Shown here piece by piece: positions 1 to 7,255 of a stretch of 14,945 nucleotides of DNA. Origin of the DNA: an uncultured Mesorhizobium sp. (GTDB lineage Bacteria; Pseudomonadota; Alphaproteobacteria; Rhizobiales; Rhizobiaceae); NCBI GenBank assembly GCA_950071955.1, contig CATMOC010000025.1, positions 1-14,945 of the forward strand, read 5' to 3'. Position numbers and translations under genes: made by a program. The notes beneath the pieces are model-generated. The model saw only the letters and a list, made by a program, of their open reading frames with translations, had not been told where the DNA came from and did no database searches. Position 1 is the first letter of the stretch. Each line of letters begins with the position of its first letter.

Positions 1-1
1 G

Positions 2-166
2 GCGGAAGCCGTGGGCATCAAAGTGGTCATGAACCGCTGCCCCAAGATCGAATACGGTCGTCTTTCGGGCGAGATCGGCTGGAACGGCGTGAACAGCCGC
101 CTCATCTCGTCGAAGAAGCCCGTCATGCGCCAGGGATTCCAGAGCTTCGGCATCAGGCAGAGGTAG
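2..166 (+). CDS. CoA-binding domain protein, 3' end only
   Basis: This is the last 54 codons of a gene that begins before the window, ending in TAG. The visible part contains the segment NRCPKIEYGRLSGEIGWNG, which resembles the C-terminal end of the small CoA-binding (YccU-like, Rossmann-type) proteins, where a conserved RCP motif lies in the last third. These proteins are about 140-150 residues long and are thought to bind CoA or nucleotides; no reaction is established. In rhizobia, as I remember it, such a gene often sits directly upstream of a metY/metZ sulfhydrylase. Here metY is present but 1.7 kb further on, with two other genes between. The family call is fairly good; the role is unknown. 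Confidence 0.75.
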   Translation, partial: AEAVGIKVVMNRCPKIEYGRLSGEIGWNGVNSRLISSKKPVMRQGFQSFGIRQR

Positions 167-182
167 ATTTCGTCGCTGTCGA

Positions 183-198
183 ACCCCGCCCGCGGGGT
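183..198. terminator. Hairpin between convergent genes
   Basis: ACCCCG (183-188) pairs perfectly with CGGGGT (193-198) around the 4-base loop CCCG. It lies between the end of the CoA-binding gene at 166 and the end of the convergent AraC gene at 203, where a shared terminator would be expected. No run of T follows on either strand, so termination is only suggested by position and GC-rich stem. Confidence 0.35.
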
Positions 199-202
199 GG
201 GA

Positions 203-1099
203 TCAGCCGTAACGCATCCCGAGCAGTCTGTATGGCCAGTAGCTCTCTTCGGTTGCGATGAGCCGGAGAATCCTCGCAGGTGGCATTCCCGTCATCCGAC
301 GCACTTCGCGTATCATGTGCGCCTGGTCCGCGAAGCCAGCATCGACGGCCAGACCGGCATGGTCCGGTGCGGTACCCGGCTCGTCCGACATCACCCGCGC
401 GAACAGTTCCTCGTTGCGCACCAGCAGCGCGAGTTCGCGCTGGGTGCGTCCCGTCTGGTGTTTGACGCGCCTCTGCAGCTGCCGCAGGCTGCGGCCCGTA
501 CTCGACAGCGCCGCGCGCGCCGCCAATGCTGTCGCCCAGTCACGCATCCAGAAGGGAGACACCCCGCCTTTCGGCCGCCGATGTGCCCACCGTGGCGCAA
601 TTTGCTCCTCGAAGCGTGCAAATCTCTGCTCGGCGCTTCCTTCCCGAAACACCGGAAGCAACGTCTCGACGACGTCGGGCGGCAACACGTTCTCGCCCGC
701 GACATGCTTGTCGAACAGCGGCAAGACGCTCGTTCCGGTCAGGGCTTCCCAGACGTCGGGGTAGAAGCTCACCGTGAGGACGAACACCGGGCCGGCGCTC
801 CAGGTCGTCACCGGTCCGCTGCCGGGTCCGGAGACCATCAGCCTGGGCAGCGGGGCTCCGGTCTCCGGCGCCTTCGCTTCGGCATCGGTCTTCACCAGAT
901 GCAGCCGTCCCTCGAAGTGCCAGGTCAGCGAGCAATAGGGCGAAAGGGGGAAGTGATTGAACCGGTCCCCGTGCGCGAGTGTCCGCCCGCGGGTGTCGCG
1001 CACGATCCCCAGCACGACACAGGTTGCGAGCGAGGGACGAGGCAGGAGAAGCGAGGCACTTCGCGCCTCGGGTGTCGTCTCGGCTCGCGTCATCGGCAT
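203..1099 (-). CDS. AraC-family transcriptional regulator
   Basis: The 298-residue protein has a C-terminal AraC/XylS DNA-binding region. The first helix-turn-helix is around residues 204-219 ([14 protein letters not shown]). The second is around 248-277 and includes the typical [18 protein letters not shown] followed by the PPARI tail. Residues 1-185 form an unassigned sensing domain without clear cupin histidines. Two in-frame ATG codons (1099 and 1093) could start it; neither has a strong ribosome site. The gene is divergent from the nuoB paralogue, leaving about 95 bases for shared control, so it may regulate that gene, itself or both. The ligand cannot be read from the sequence. Regulator class is confident; target is inference. 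Confidence 0.88.
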   Translation of the reverse strand: MPMTRAETTPEARSASLLLPRPSLATCVVLGIVRDTRGRTLAHGDRFNHFPLSPYCSLTWHFEGRLHLVKTDAEAKAPETGAPLPRLMVSGPGSGPVTTWSAGPVFVLTVSFYPDVWEALTGTSVLPLFDKHVAGENVLPPDVVETLLPVFREGSAEQRFARFEEQIAPRWAHRRPKGGVSPFWMRDWATALAARAALSSTGRSLRQLQRRVKHQTGRTQRELALLVRNEELFARVMSDEPGTAPDHAGLAVDAGFADQAHMIREVRRMTGMPPARILRLIATEESYWPYRLLGMRYG

Positions 1100-1141
1100 C
1101 CGATCGTCCGGCGTCGTTTCGCTTCAATACCGTTCCCGTCG

Positions 1142-1160
1142 ATCATCGCACAATCATCGC
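1142..1160 (+). repeat. 11-bp-spaced direct repeat between araC-type gene and nuoB
   Basis: ATCATCGC occurs at 1142-1149 and again at 1153-1160, so the copies are 11 bases apart, about one helical turn. They lie in the divergent gap just before the nuoB start. AraC-family proteins usually bind direct repeats, so this is a candidate operator. An 8-base repeat can also arise by chance. Confidence 0.35.
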
Positions 1161-1194
1161 TCCCGCATGGATGCCAATGCAAGGCGACGCCGCG

Positions 1195-1710
1195 ATGCTC
1201 GATGAGAACCCGCTAACACACGATCCCCGCGCCGATTTCTCGGAGACCCTGGCCGACAAGGGATATTTCGTGACCAGCACTCAGGACCTCATCGGATGGG
1301 CGCGCACGGGGTCCCTCCATCAGCTTGCCTTCGGTCTCGCCTGCTGCGCGGTCGAGATGATGCAGATGTTCGGCCCACGCTACGATTTCGAGCGCTTCGG
1401 CATGGCACTGCCTGGGACGCCGCGGCAGGCCGACCTGATGATCATCGCCGGTACGCTGACCAACAAGATGGCTCCCGCACTGCGCAAGGTCTATGACCAG
1501 ATGGCCGAGCCGCGCTACGTCATATCGATGGGAAGCTGCGCCAACGGTGGTGGCTACTATCACTATTCCTATTCGGTGGTGCGCGGCTGCGACCGCATCG
1601 TTCCCGTCGACATCTACGTGCCCGGGTGTCCGCCCACCGCCGAGGCCCTGCTCTACGCCGTGCTTCTCCTGCAAAAAAAGATCAGGCGGAACACCACCAT
1701 CGAGCGTTGA
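1195..1710 (+). CDS. nuoB: NuoB-like complex I subunit, stand-alone paralogue
   Basis: The protein of 171 residues matches NADH-quinone oxidoreductase subunit B, the subunit that carries the N2 [4Fe-4S] cluster passing electrons to quinone. All four cluster cysteines are present: the adjacent pair C50-C51 (ACCAVEMM), C115 (GSCANGGG) and C145 (PGCPPTAEA). The segment [13 protein letters not shown] and the IRRNTTIER end resemble rhizobial NuoB. The usual RASPRQ before the DLMI segment reads PGTPRQ here, a divergence from canonical copies. The ATG at 1195 is preceded by AAGGCG eight bases away; ATGs at 1171 and 1177 are alternatives. No nuoA, nuoC or other nuo gene flanks it. It could be a second complex I copy, part of another oxidoreductase, or a spare paralogue. 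Confidence 0.85.
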   Translation: MLDENPLTHDPRADFSETLADKGYFVTSTQDLIGWARTGSLHQLAFGLACCAVEMMQMFGPRYDFERFGMALPGTPRQADLMIIAGTLTNKMAPALRKVYDQMAEPRYVISMGSCANGGGYYHYSYSVVRGCDRIVPVDIYVPGCPPTAEALLYAVLLLQKKIRRNTTIER

Positions 1711-1764
1711 GGCGGGGATGTGCCCACGTTCCGGCGCAAGGAAGGCGTCGTCTTCGTCGATCGG

Positions 1765-1796
1765 TTGAGGCTGGAAAGGGATTCCTCACGCCAGCC
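1765..1796 (+). promoter_or_regulatory. Possible structured leader of metY (pseudoknot-like)
   Basis: In the 167-base gap between nuoB and metY, TGAGG (1766-1770) can pair with CCTCA (1784-1788), and CTGG (1771-1774) can pair with CCAG (1791-1794). The interleaved order is that of an H-type pseudoknot. Alternatively, GGCTGG and CCAGCC form a simple 6-bp hairpin. It lies about 80 bases before the metY start. Three CTTTGC copies follow at 1815, 1822 and 1834. Methionine genes in this class often have SAM-sensing leaders, but the known SAM-II signature is not visible. Confidence 0.25.
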
Positions 1797-1877
1797 AATT
1801 TCAGTAACAATCTCCTTTGCGCTTTGCCGCGGCCTTTGCCATGAATGCCGGTGAAGAATTCGAGGGAGGATACGGAC

Positions 1878-3161
1878 ATGACCCAGCGCACACCCGGCTT
1901 CGACACGCTCGCCATCCATGCCGGCGCGCAGCCTGACCCCGCCACCGGCGCGCGGGCGACGCCGATCTACCAGACGACGGCCTATGTCTTCGACGACGTC
2001 GATCATGCCGCTTCGCTGTTCGGGCTGAAGGCCTTCGGCAACATCTATACGCGCATCATGAACCCGACCCAGGCGGTGCTGGAAGAGCGGGTCGCGGCGC
2101 TCGAAGGCGGCACGGCCGCGCTGGCGACCGCTTCGGGCCATGCCGCGCAACTCCTGGTCTTCCACACGCTGATGCAGCCCGGGGCGAACTTCATCTCGGC
2201 CAAGAAGCTCTACGGCGGCTCGATCAACCAGTTCGGCCACGCCTTCAAGAATTTCGACTGGCAGGTGCGCTGGGCCGACGTCGACGATCTCTCCACCATC
2301 GAAAGCCAGATCGACGACAAGACGCGGGCGATCTTCGTCGAGAGCCTCGCCAATCCGGGCGGCATCTTCGTGGATCTGGAGCCGATCGGCGAGATCGCGC
2401 GCCGGCACGGACTGCCGTTCGTCGTCGACAACACCATGGCTTCGCCCTACCTGCTGCGGCCGATCGAGCACGGCGCCGACATCGTGGTGCATTCGCTGAC
2501 CAAGTTCCTCGGCGGCCACGGCAACTCCATGGGCGGCGCCATCGTCGACGGCGGCACGTTCGACTGGTCGAAGAGCGGCCACTATCCCATGCTGTCGCAG
2601 CCGCGGCCGGAATATGCCGGGATGGTGCTGCACGAGACATTCGGCAACTTCGCCTTCGCCATCGCCTGCCGGGTGCTCGGCCTGCGCGACTTCGGACCGG
2701 CGATCTCGCCGTTCAACGCCTTCCTCATCCTGCAGGGTATCGAGACGCTGTCGCTGCGGATGCGGCGCCACTGCGACAACGCTCTGAAGGTGGCGGATTG
2801 GCTGTCGCAGCACCCCAAAGTGTCCTGGGTTTCCTATCCTGGCCTCGCCTCGGACCCGAACCATGCGCTCATGAAGAAGTATTCGCCGAAAGGCGCGGGC
2901 GCCGTCTTCACCTTCGGGCTGAAGGGCGGCTTCGATGCCGGCGTGAAGGTTGTCGAGGGGGTCGAGCTCTTCTCGCATCTGGCCAACATCGGCGACGTCC
3001 GCTCGCTGATCATCCACCCGGCCTCGACCACGCACCGTCAGCTTTCCGACGAGCAGAAGATCGCGGCAGGCGCCGGACCGGACGTCATCCGCCTGTCGGT
3101 CGGCATCGAGGAGGTCGAGGACATCATCGCCGATCTCGAACAGGCGCTCGCGAAGGCCTGA
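1878..3161 (+). CDS. metY: O-acetylhomoserine sulfhydrylase (O-acetylhomoserine aminocarboxypropyltransferase)
   Basis: This 427-residue cytosolic enzyme belongs to the Cys/Met-metabolism PLP family. It joins O-acetylhomoserine with sulfide to make homocysteine, the direct-sulfhydrylation route to methionine. The PLP lysine is K209 in [10 protein letters not shown]. Tyr57 and Arg59 in IYTRIMNPT match the phosphate-binding pair from the neighbouring subunit. [15 protein letters not shown] and the C-terminal [10 protein letters not shown] are typical of the MetY branch, and the length fits the usual 425-440. The start at 1878 is preferred over an upstream ATG at 1845 because GGGAGGA (1864-1870) lies seven bases ahead of it. 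The next gene begins five bases after its stop, so the two are probably one transcript. An O-succinylhomoserine preference cannot be excluded by reading alone. Confidence 0.93.
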   Translation: MTQRTPGFDTLAIHAGAQPDPATGARATPIYQTTAYVFDDVDHAASLFGLKAFGNIYTRIMNPTQAVLEERVAALEGGTAALATASGHAAQLLVFHTLMQPGANFISAKKLYGGSINQFGHAFKNFDWQVRWADVDDLSTIESQIDDKTRAIFVESLANPGGIFVDLEPIGEIARRHGLPFVVDNTMASPYLLRPIEHGADIVVHSLTKFLGGHGNSMGGAIVDGGTFDWSKSGHYPMLSQPRPEYAGMVLHETFGNFAFAIACRVLGLRDFGPAISPFNAFLILQGIETLSLRMRRHCDNALKVADWLSQHPKVSWVSYPGLASDPNHALMKKYSPKGAGAVFTFGLKGGFDAGVKVVEGVELFSHLANIGDVRSLIIHPASTTHRQLSDEQKIAAGAGPDVIRLSVGIEEVEDIIADLEQALAKA

Positions 3162-3166
3162 CATCC

Positions 3167-3511
3167 GTGGGACTGCTGGTTTCCGTCGATACCACTGGTG
3201 TGGAGCCGGAGGAGGGCACTCCTGCGGCGGACCGGGTGATCTCCGGCGATCCACGCTTCCGGACCTGGAACGTGGAGGAGGCGGAGGGCCGTGTCTATGC
3301 CGGGATATGGGAGGCCTCGCCCGGCAAATGGCGCATCGAGTATGACGAGTGGGAGTTCTGCCACATCCTTTCGGGCCGCTCTGTGATCGCCGGAGACGAT
3401 GGCGAGACGCGGACGGTGTCGGCCGGCGACGCCTTCGTGATCCGTCCGGGTTTCAAGGGCACTTGGGAGGTTCTGGAGACCACGCGCAAGGAGTATGTGA
3501 TCCGTCTTTGA
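3167..3511 (+). CDS. Small cupin-domain protein (Cupin_3 / DUF861 type)
   Basis: This 114-residue protein is a single cupin barrel. The first motif runs through GKWRIEYDEWEFCHILSGR (residues 53-71) and the second through AGDAFVIRPGFKGTWEV (86-102). It resembles the DUF861 group, which also contains ureidoglycine aminohydrolase and many proteins without a known reaction. The metal set is reduced: E63 and H66 are candidate ligands from motif 1, but motif 2 has no histidine, so a metal-free or sensing role is possible. GTG at 3167 is the likely start; GAAGG ten bases upstream is a modest ribosome site. It lies five bases after metY and is probably translated from the same message. A link to sulfur or amino-acid metabolism is inferred only from that position. 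Confidence 0.82.
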   Translation: MGLLVSVDTTGVEPEEGTPAADRVISGDPRFRTWNVEEAEGRVYAGIWEASPGKWRIEYDEWEFCHILSGRSVIAGDDGETRTVSAGDAFVIRPGFKGTWEVLETTRKEYVIRL

Positions 3512-3527
3512 GGACGGGATCTCCGGC

Positions 3528-3575
3528 CTGTGGAAATCTGTCGTTGGCCATCCACGCATTCCCCGCTTTCCACAG
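3528..3575. repeat. 9-bp perfect inverted repeat after the cupin gene
   Basis: CTGTGGAAA (3528-3536) and TTTCCACAG (3567-3575) are exact reverse complements separated by 30 bases. They begin 17 bases after the cupin stop. The spacing is long for an intrinsic terminator and there is no T run after it. It may be a pair of protein-binding half-sites or the edge of a small interspersed element. Confidence 0.4.
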
Positions 3576-3617
3576 CCCGCCGCGGATTGCGGCGTGACGA
3601 TGACGGTCCTAACGTAA

Positions 3618-3854
3618 GGGCATCTCAGGCGCTCGGAGGCCTCGCAGGGACCGCGGGAACCAGCCAAGGAGCAAAGCCTGGGGCCGTACCGGAAGCCGGT
3701 TCGTGGCGGGGATCCGGCGCTGATCGCCGCGCTCGCCGCGCGTCGCGAAGGCAAAGCCGATGCTGCCATGAAGGCCGGTCAAGTCCTTCGATGGCGCGCC
3801 TGCGGAACCTTTTCGGGGAAAGCGGGCGAGGTGCCGGAAATCGCGAATTCCTAG
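3618..3854 (+). other. Start-less open frame in a 483-base gap, possible gene remnant
   Basis: Between the cupin stop at 3511 and the P450 stop at 3995 no normal gene is visible. One plus-strand frame is open from just after TAA at 3615 to TAG at 3852-3854 and contains protein-like, alanine-rich text such as GGDPALIAALAARREGKADA. It has no ATG or GTG near its beginning and no ribosome site; the only in-frame ATG is far into it, at about 3771. I do not recognise a family. It could be a decayed gene, part of a repeated intergenic element, or a chance frame in GC-rich DNA. Confidence 0.25.
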
Positions 3855-3954
3855 CGGACCAGCGTTCTTCGGGACCCTCAGCATCGGAAACCCGATTCGG
3901 GCGGCGCTTCTTTGGAGGCCCGCGCGGGGCCAGGGAACCGATCTGGACAGGGAG

Positions 3955-3989
3955 GCACTGGGAGCGATCTCAGTGCTTTCCTTGCTTTT
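3955..3989 (+). terminator. Hairpin with T-rich tail between convergent transcripts
   Basis: GCACT (3955-3959) pairs with AGTGC (3972-3976), and GAG (3962-3964) with CTC (3969-3971). There is a two-base G bulge and the loop is CGAT. The tail TTTCCTTGCTTTT follows on the plus strand. It lies five bases beyond the end of the minus-strand P450 gene, facing it, and would stop rightward transcription before it runs into that gene. Confidence 0.4.
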
Positions 3990-3994
3990 GCGGC

Positions 3995-5248
3995 TTACCA
4001 GCGGCAATCGAGCTTCTCCAGCCCGTGGAAATGGTAGGTGGCCCGATAAGCCGGCTCCTGGGCGAGACGAAGACCCGGAAGCCGGTCGAACAGGACCGAC
4101 AGCGCCACTTCCATCTCCAGCCTCGCGAGCGGCGCGCCGATGCAGAAGTGGATGCCGGCGCCGAAGGAGACGTTCTTCTGGTCGATGCGCCCGGGATCGA
4201 ATCGGTCGGGCTCGGAATAGGCTCGAGGATCGCGATTGGCGGCGCCCAGCAGCAGCCCGATCTGCTCGCCCGGCCGGACCGTGACACCGGGTTCGATCTC
4301 GACCGTCTGATAGGTGTAGCGACGGAACATGTGCAGCGGCGCGTCGTGGCGGATGCATTCCTCGACGGTCGCCGCCGCAGCTCCCGGCCCGGCGAAAAAG
4401 CGGCGCGGGTCGCCGCCCTGGTGCAGGATCGCGCGGATGGCGTTGCCGATCTGGTGGACCGTCGCCTCGTGGCCCGCGTTCAGGAGCTGGATGGCCGACG
4501 CCGTCAGCTCGGCATCCGACAGCCTGTCGCCGCCGTCCCGCGCCGCGATCAACACGGAGAGCAGGTCGTCTCCGGGTGTCTTGCGCCGCTCCTCGACATA
4601 GCCGGTGAGGAAATCGGCGAATTCGCGCGCCGCTGTGTTGGCGCGCACCTCGACCTCGCGGGTACGGCCGAACATGTGCATGGCGACCATGTCGTGAGAC
4701 CAGTGGAGCAGTTGGTCGTTCATGCTGGCGGGAACGCCGAGCATCTCGGCAATCACGGTGATCGGCACCGGCGTGGCGAACGTGGGAAGAAGATCGGCCT
4801 CGCCGTCGACCTCTATGCTGTCGACCAGGGCGTGGGACAGGCTCTCGATCATCGGCCGCAGCCGTTCCACCTGCCGCGAGACGAAGGCACGGTTTACCAG
4901 CGTGCGAAGGCGCGTATGCGCGGGCGGTTCCAGCTCCAGCATCGAATGGGAGGAGAAGGCATCGAAATCGACGAGGTAATCGCGCGGGCCGGCATAGCCG
5001 TCCTCCGCCGCGCCCTCCGGCTTCTCGCGCCCGAAACGCCGGTCGCGCAGGAGACGGTTGACGTCGTCATGACCGGCGAAGCACCAGAAACCGTACTCCT
5101 GCCAGAAGAAGGTCGGAGCGTGGGCGTGGAGGAAGGCGTAGGCACGGTAGGGATCCTGTACGAACGCCGCGGTATGCGGGTCCAGGCTTGTCTGGCGGCT
5201 TCGAGCGTCGAGCGAGAGATAGGAAGGGGCGTCTAAGACTGGACTCAT
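3995..5248 (-). CDS. Cytochrome P450 monooxygenase
   Basis: This 417-residue soluble bacterial P450 shows the full set of landmarks. The heme-binding loop FGAGIHFCIGAPLARLE has the thiolate ligand C369. The K-helix ExxR is E297-R300, and the I-helix segment LLNAGHEATVHQIGNA places E261 at the acid position. No signal peptide or membrane segment is present, so it needs separate ferredoxin or flavodoxin partners, none of which lies in the window. In the AGHEAT motif the position usually held by the oxygen-activating threonine is Ala262, with Thr263 one place later. The gene is divergent from the amine-oxidase-like gene, with about 100 bases between their likely starts. The substrate is unknown. 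Family is certain; I would not assign a CYP number. Confidence 0.95.
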   Translation of the reverse strand: MSPVLDAPSYLSLDARSRQTSLDPHTAAFVQDPYRAYAFLHAHAPTFFWQEYGFWCFAGHDDVNRLLRDRRFGREKPEGAAEDGYAGPRDYLVDFDAFSSHSMLELEPPAHTRLRTLVNRAFVSRQVERLRPMIESLSHALVDSIEVDGEADLLPTFATPVPITVIAEMLGVPASMNDQLLHWSHDMVAMHMFGRTREVEVRANTAAREFADFLTGYVEERRKTPGDDLLSVLIAARDGGDRLSDAELTASAIQLLNAGHEATVHQIGNAIRAILHQGGDPRRFFAGPGAAAATVEECIRHDAPLHMFRRYTYQTVEIEPGVTVRPGEQIGLLLGAANRDPRAYSEPDRFDPGRIDQKNVSFGAGIHFCIGAPLARLEMEVALSVLFDRLPGLRLAQEPAYRATYHFHGLEKLDCRW

Positions 5249-5267
5249 GCCCGCAGATTAGTGCGGC

Positions 5268-5295
5268 TTGTTCCTACCGCGCCAGTCCGTAGTGT
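5268..5295 (+). promoter_or_regulatory. Candidate promoter for the FAD oxidase gene
   Basis: TTGTTC (5268-5273) and TAGTGT (5290-5295) are separated by 16 bases in the gap between the divergent P450 and oxidase genes. If used, transcription would begin near 5302. That would exclude the upstream GTG at 5261 and ATG at 5297 as starts and favour TTG at 5348. The match to consensus is weak. Confidence 0.25.
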
Positions 5296-5347
5296 CATGA
5301 TCCGGCGCCTTCGGCAGCCTTTCGCGAAACGGAACGGATACGCACCA

Positions 5348-6451
5348 TTGAACATCATCGTCGTCGGTGCCGGCATTGCCGGCCTTTCCACCGCCTGGTC
5401 GCTGACGAAGCGGGGGCACGAGGTGACCCTGATCGAGCAGGTTAGCATCCCCAATCCGCTCGCCGCGTCGGGGGATCACCACAGGATCATCCGCCGCGCC
5501 TATCCGTCCGGCACCGGCTACGGCCGTGCGATTACCGAGGCCTACGAGGCCTGGGACGAGATGTGGGCGGATCTCGGTGAGAGTCACCTCGACCCGCGCG
5601 GCTTCCTTTGCGTGTCACGCGAAGCCGGCGATGAGGCAGAGGACTATCTGGAGGGACTGAAGGCGGGCGGCTTTCGCTTCGAGATGTTCTCGCCCGAAGA
5701 GGCGGCGGGGCGCTGGACGTTCCTCGACGCCGCCACAATCCGCTACGCCTATTTCTCGCCCGAGGGCGGCGCGCTGCACTGCCGGCGCATCGCATCCGGG
5801 CTTGCCGCCTGGCTGAGGACGCACGGCGCCACCGTTCTCGAAAACACCCGCGTTAGCGCCGTCGATCCGGTCGCGGGAACCGTCACCACCGGCGCGGGAG
5901 AAAAACTGTCGGCCGACTGGGTGGTGGTCACCGCCGGCGCCTGGGTGACGAAGCTCTTCCCCGACCTCGTCTCCGACCTCAAGACCTACCGCACTGCCGT
6001 CGTCTATCTCAAACCGCCCGCCGACCTGAAGGAAGAATGGCGGACGGCGCCGGTCATCCTCGACGTCGGCGGCCAGACCGACGGCTACATCATTCCGCCG
6101 TCGGGCGAGGGCGGGCTGAAGTTCGGTTCGGGCCTGCACAAGTTTGCCTCCGCGGACGCCGATGCACGCCGTGTACCCGAACCGGGCGAGGGCGACGCCA
6201 TCCGCGATCTGTTTTCGCCTCCCATGGTGCGGCTCGACGAATATAGGGTGGAGAATGTCGTCACCTGCGCCTACACCTTCACCGCCGACGAGCGCTTCTT
6301 CGCGGACGAGCGCGGAAAGTGCCTGATCGTCTCGGCCTGCTCGGGGCACGGCTACAAGTTCGGCGCGGCGGTGGGGCGGCGTGTGGCGACACATGTCGAT
6401 CGACCCGACCTTCCGGGGCTGCTTGCCTGGCTCCGAGCCGAGGCCGGGTAA
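5348..6451 (+). CDS. FAD-dependent amine oxidase, sarcosine-oxidase-like
   Basis: The protein (367 residues from TTG at 5348) belongs to the D-amino-acid-oxidase superfamily. [11 protein letters not shown] at the very N-terminus is the FAD-binding fold (G7, G9, G12), which is why the TTG start is preferred over ATG 5297 or GTG 5261. Several residues match those known for monomeric sarcosine oxidase. R46 and R49 in HRIIRRAY fit its Arg49/Arg52. K258 in GGLKFG fits the oxygen-activating lysine. C307 in [10 protein letters not shown] fits the cysteine that links covalently to FAD. K337 in GHGYKFG fits the carboxylate-binding lysine. This points to oxidation of an N-methyl or other secondary amino acid, releasing hydrogen peroxide. 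The exact substrate cannot be told. It is divergent from the P450. Confidence 0.87.
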   Translation: MNIIVVGAGIAGLSTAWSLTKRGHEVTLIEQVSIPNPLAASGDHHRIIRRAYPSGTGYGRAITEAYEAWDEMWADLGESHLDPRGFLCVSREAGDEAEDYLEGLKAGGFRFEMFSPEEAAGRWTFLDAATIRYAYFSPEGGALHCRRIASGLAAWLRTHGATVLENTRVSAVDPVAGTVTTGAGEKLSADWVVVTAGAWVTKLFPDLVSDLKTYRTAVVYLKPPADLKEEWRTAPVILDVGGQTDGYIIPPSGEGGLKFGSGLHKFASADADARRVPEPGEGDAIRDLFSPPMVRLDEYRVENVVTCAYTFTADERFFADERGKCLIVSACSGHGYKFGAAVGRRVATHVDRPDLPGLLAWLRAEAG

Positions 6452-6483
6452 ACCATCCGCCCGCTTTGGCGTCAGCAATGTTT

Positions 6484-6503
6484 CGCTCGCCCTTGCGCGA
6501 GCG
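6484..6503. repeat. Inverted repeat overlapping the clpP -35 region
   Basis: CGCTCGC (6484-6490) and GCGAGCG (6497-6503) form a perfect 7-bp stem with a 6-base loop, about 33 bases after the oxidase stop. There is no T run, so it is a poor terminator. It covers the proposed clpP -35 hexamer and could be an operator or a weak terminator for the upstream gene. Confidence 0.35.
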
Positions 6504-6521
6504 GGATGCGGCGCCTTATCT
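6493..6521 (+). promoter_or_regulatory. Likely clpP promoter
   Basis: TTGCGC (6493-6498) and TTATCT (6516-6521) are separated by exactly 17 bases. This resembles the rhizobial housekeeping form CTTGAC-N17-CTATAT, with the preceding C also present. Transcription would start near 6528, giving a leader of about 65 bases before the clpP ATG. Confidence 0.45.
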
Positions 6522-6591
6522 AGCGCGAACAAGTCACTTGCCGATTCCGCAGTTTCATGCGCCCGAATCGCTCCCACGAAGGAAACGTCCA

Positions 6592-7224
6592 ATGAGAGAT
6601 CCCGTCGAAACCGCGATGAACCTCGTTCCGATGGTTGTCGAGCAGACGAACCGGGGCGAGCGGGCCTATGACATCTTCTCCCGGCTGCTCAAGGAGCGCA
6701 TCATCTTCATTACCGGGCCGATCGAGGACGGCATGGCGACGCTCGTGTGCGCCCAGCTTCTGTTCCTCGAGGCCGAGAACCCGAAGAAGGAGATCTCGCT
6801 CTACATCAACTCGCCTGGCGGCGTGGTGACGAGCGGCATGGCGATCTACGACACGATGGAGTTCATCAAGCCGGCGGTGTCGACGTTGTGCGTCGGCCAG
6901 GCCGCGTCCATGGGTTCGCTGCTTCTGTGCGCCGGCCACAAGGACATGCGTTTCGCCACGCCGAACGCGCGCATCATGGTTCACCAGCCGTCGGGCGGCT
7001 TCTCGGGACAGGCCTCCGACATCGAGCGCCACGCCCAGGACATCATCAAGCTGAAGCGACGCCTCAACGAGGTCTACGTCAAGCACACCGGGCAGGACTA
7101 CGAGGTCATCGAGCGGACGCTCGACCGCGATCATTTCATGACGTCCGAAGAGGCGCGGGAATTCGGCCTGATCGACAAGGTGATCTCGACGCGCCAGGCG
7201 ATCGAGGCAGCGCCGGCGACCTGA
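6592..7224 (+). CDS. clpP: ATP-dependent Clp protease proteolytic subunit
   Basis: This 210-residue protein is the serine peptidase that forms the two-ring ClpP chamber in the cytoplasm and degrades proteins fed to it by ClpX or ClpA. The catalytic triad is visible: S106 in GQAASMGS, H131 in IMVHQPSGG and D180 in LDRDHF, at the spacing known from the E. coli enzyme. The oxyanion-loop text [19 protein letters not shown] is also present. Length fits the family. GAAGGA lies eight bases before the ATG, which settles the start. clpX follows after 299 bases, so the pair is adjacent but probably has separate control. Alphaproteobacteria often carry several clpP genes; this one, next to clpX and lon, is the expected main copy. 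Confidence 0.98.
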   Translation: MRDPVETAMNLVPMVVEQTNRGERAYDIFSRLLKERIIFITGPIEDGMATLVCAQLLFLEAENPKKEISLYINSPGGVVTSGMAIYDTMEFIKPAVSTLCVGQAASMGSLLLCAGHKDMRFATPNARIMVHQPSGGFSGQASDIERHAQDIIKLKRRLNEVYVKHTGQDYEVIERTLDRDHFMTSEEAREFGLIDKVISTRQAIEAAPAT

Positions 7225-7255
7225 TCTTCCGCGGCATTCGGGCCAACCACGCGCG

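Noticed and set aside
197..1216. 339-codon plus-strand frame opposite the AraC gene
   Set aside because: No domain, and the minus strand encodes a convincing AraC regulator.
1711..1877. SAM-II riboswitch before metY
   Set aside because: The conserved loop and GCUAAA-type tail of SAM-II are absent; only short generic stems are present, reported separately at low confidence.
1653..3254. 533-codon open frame on the minus strand opposite metY
   Set aside because: It is arginine-, histidine- and aspartate-rich nonsense-like text antisense to a clear enzyme gene; long antisense frames are normal in GC-rich DNA.
3530..5236. 568-codon plus-strand open frame opposite the P450 gene
   Set aside because: The minus strand carries an unmistakable P450 with all motifs; the plus frame has no recognisable domain or ribosome site.
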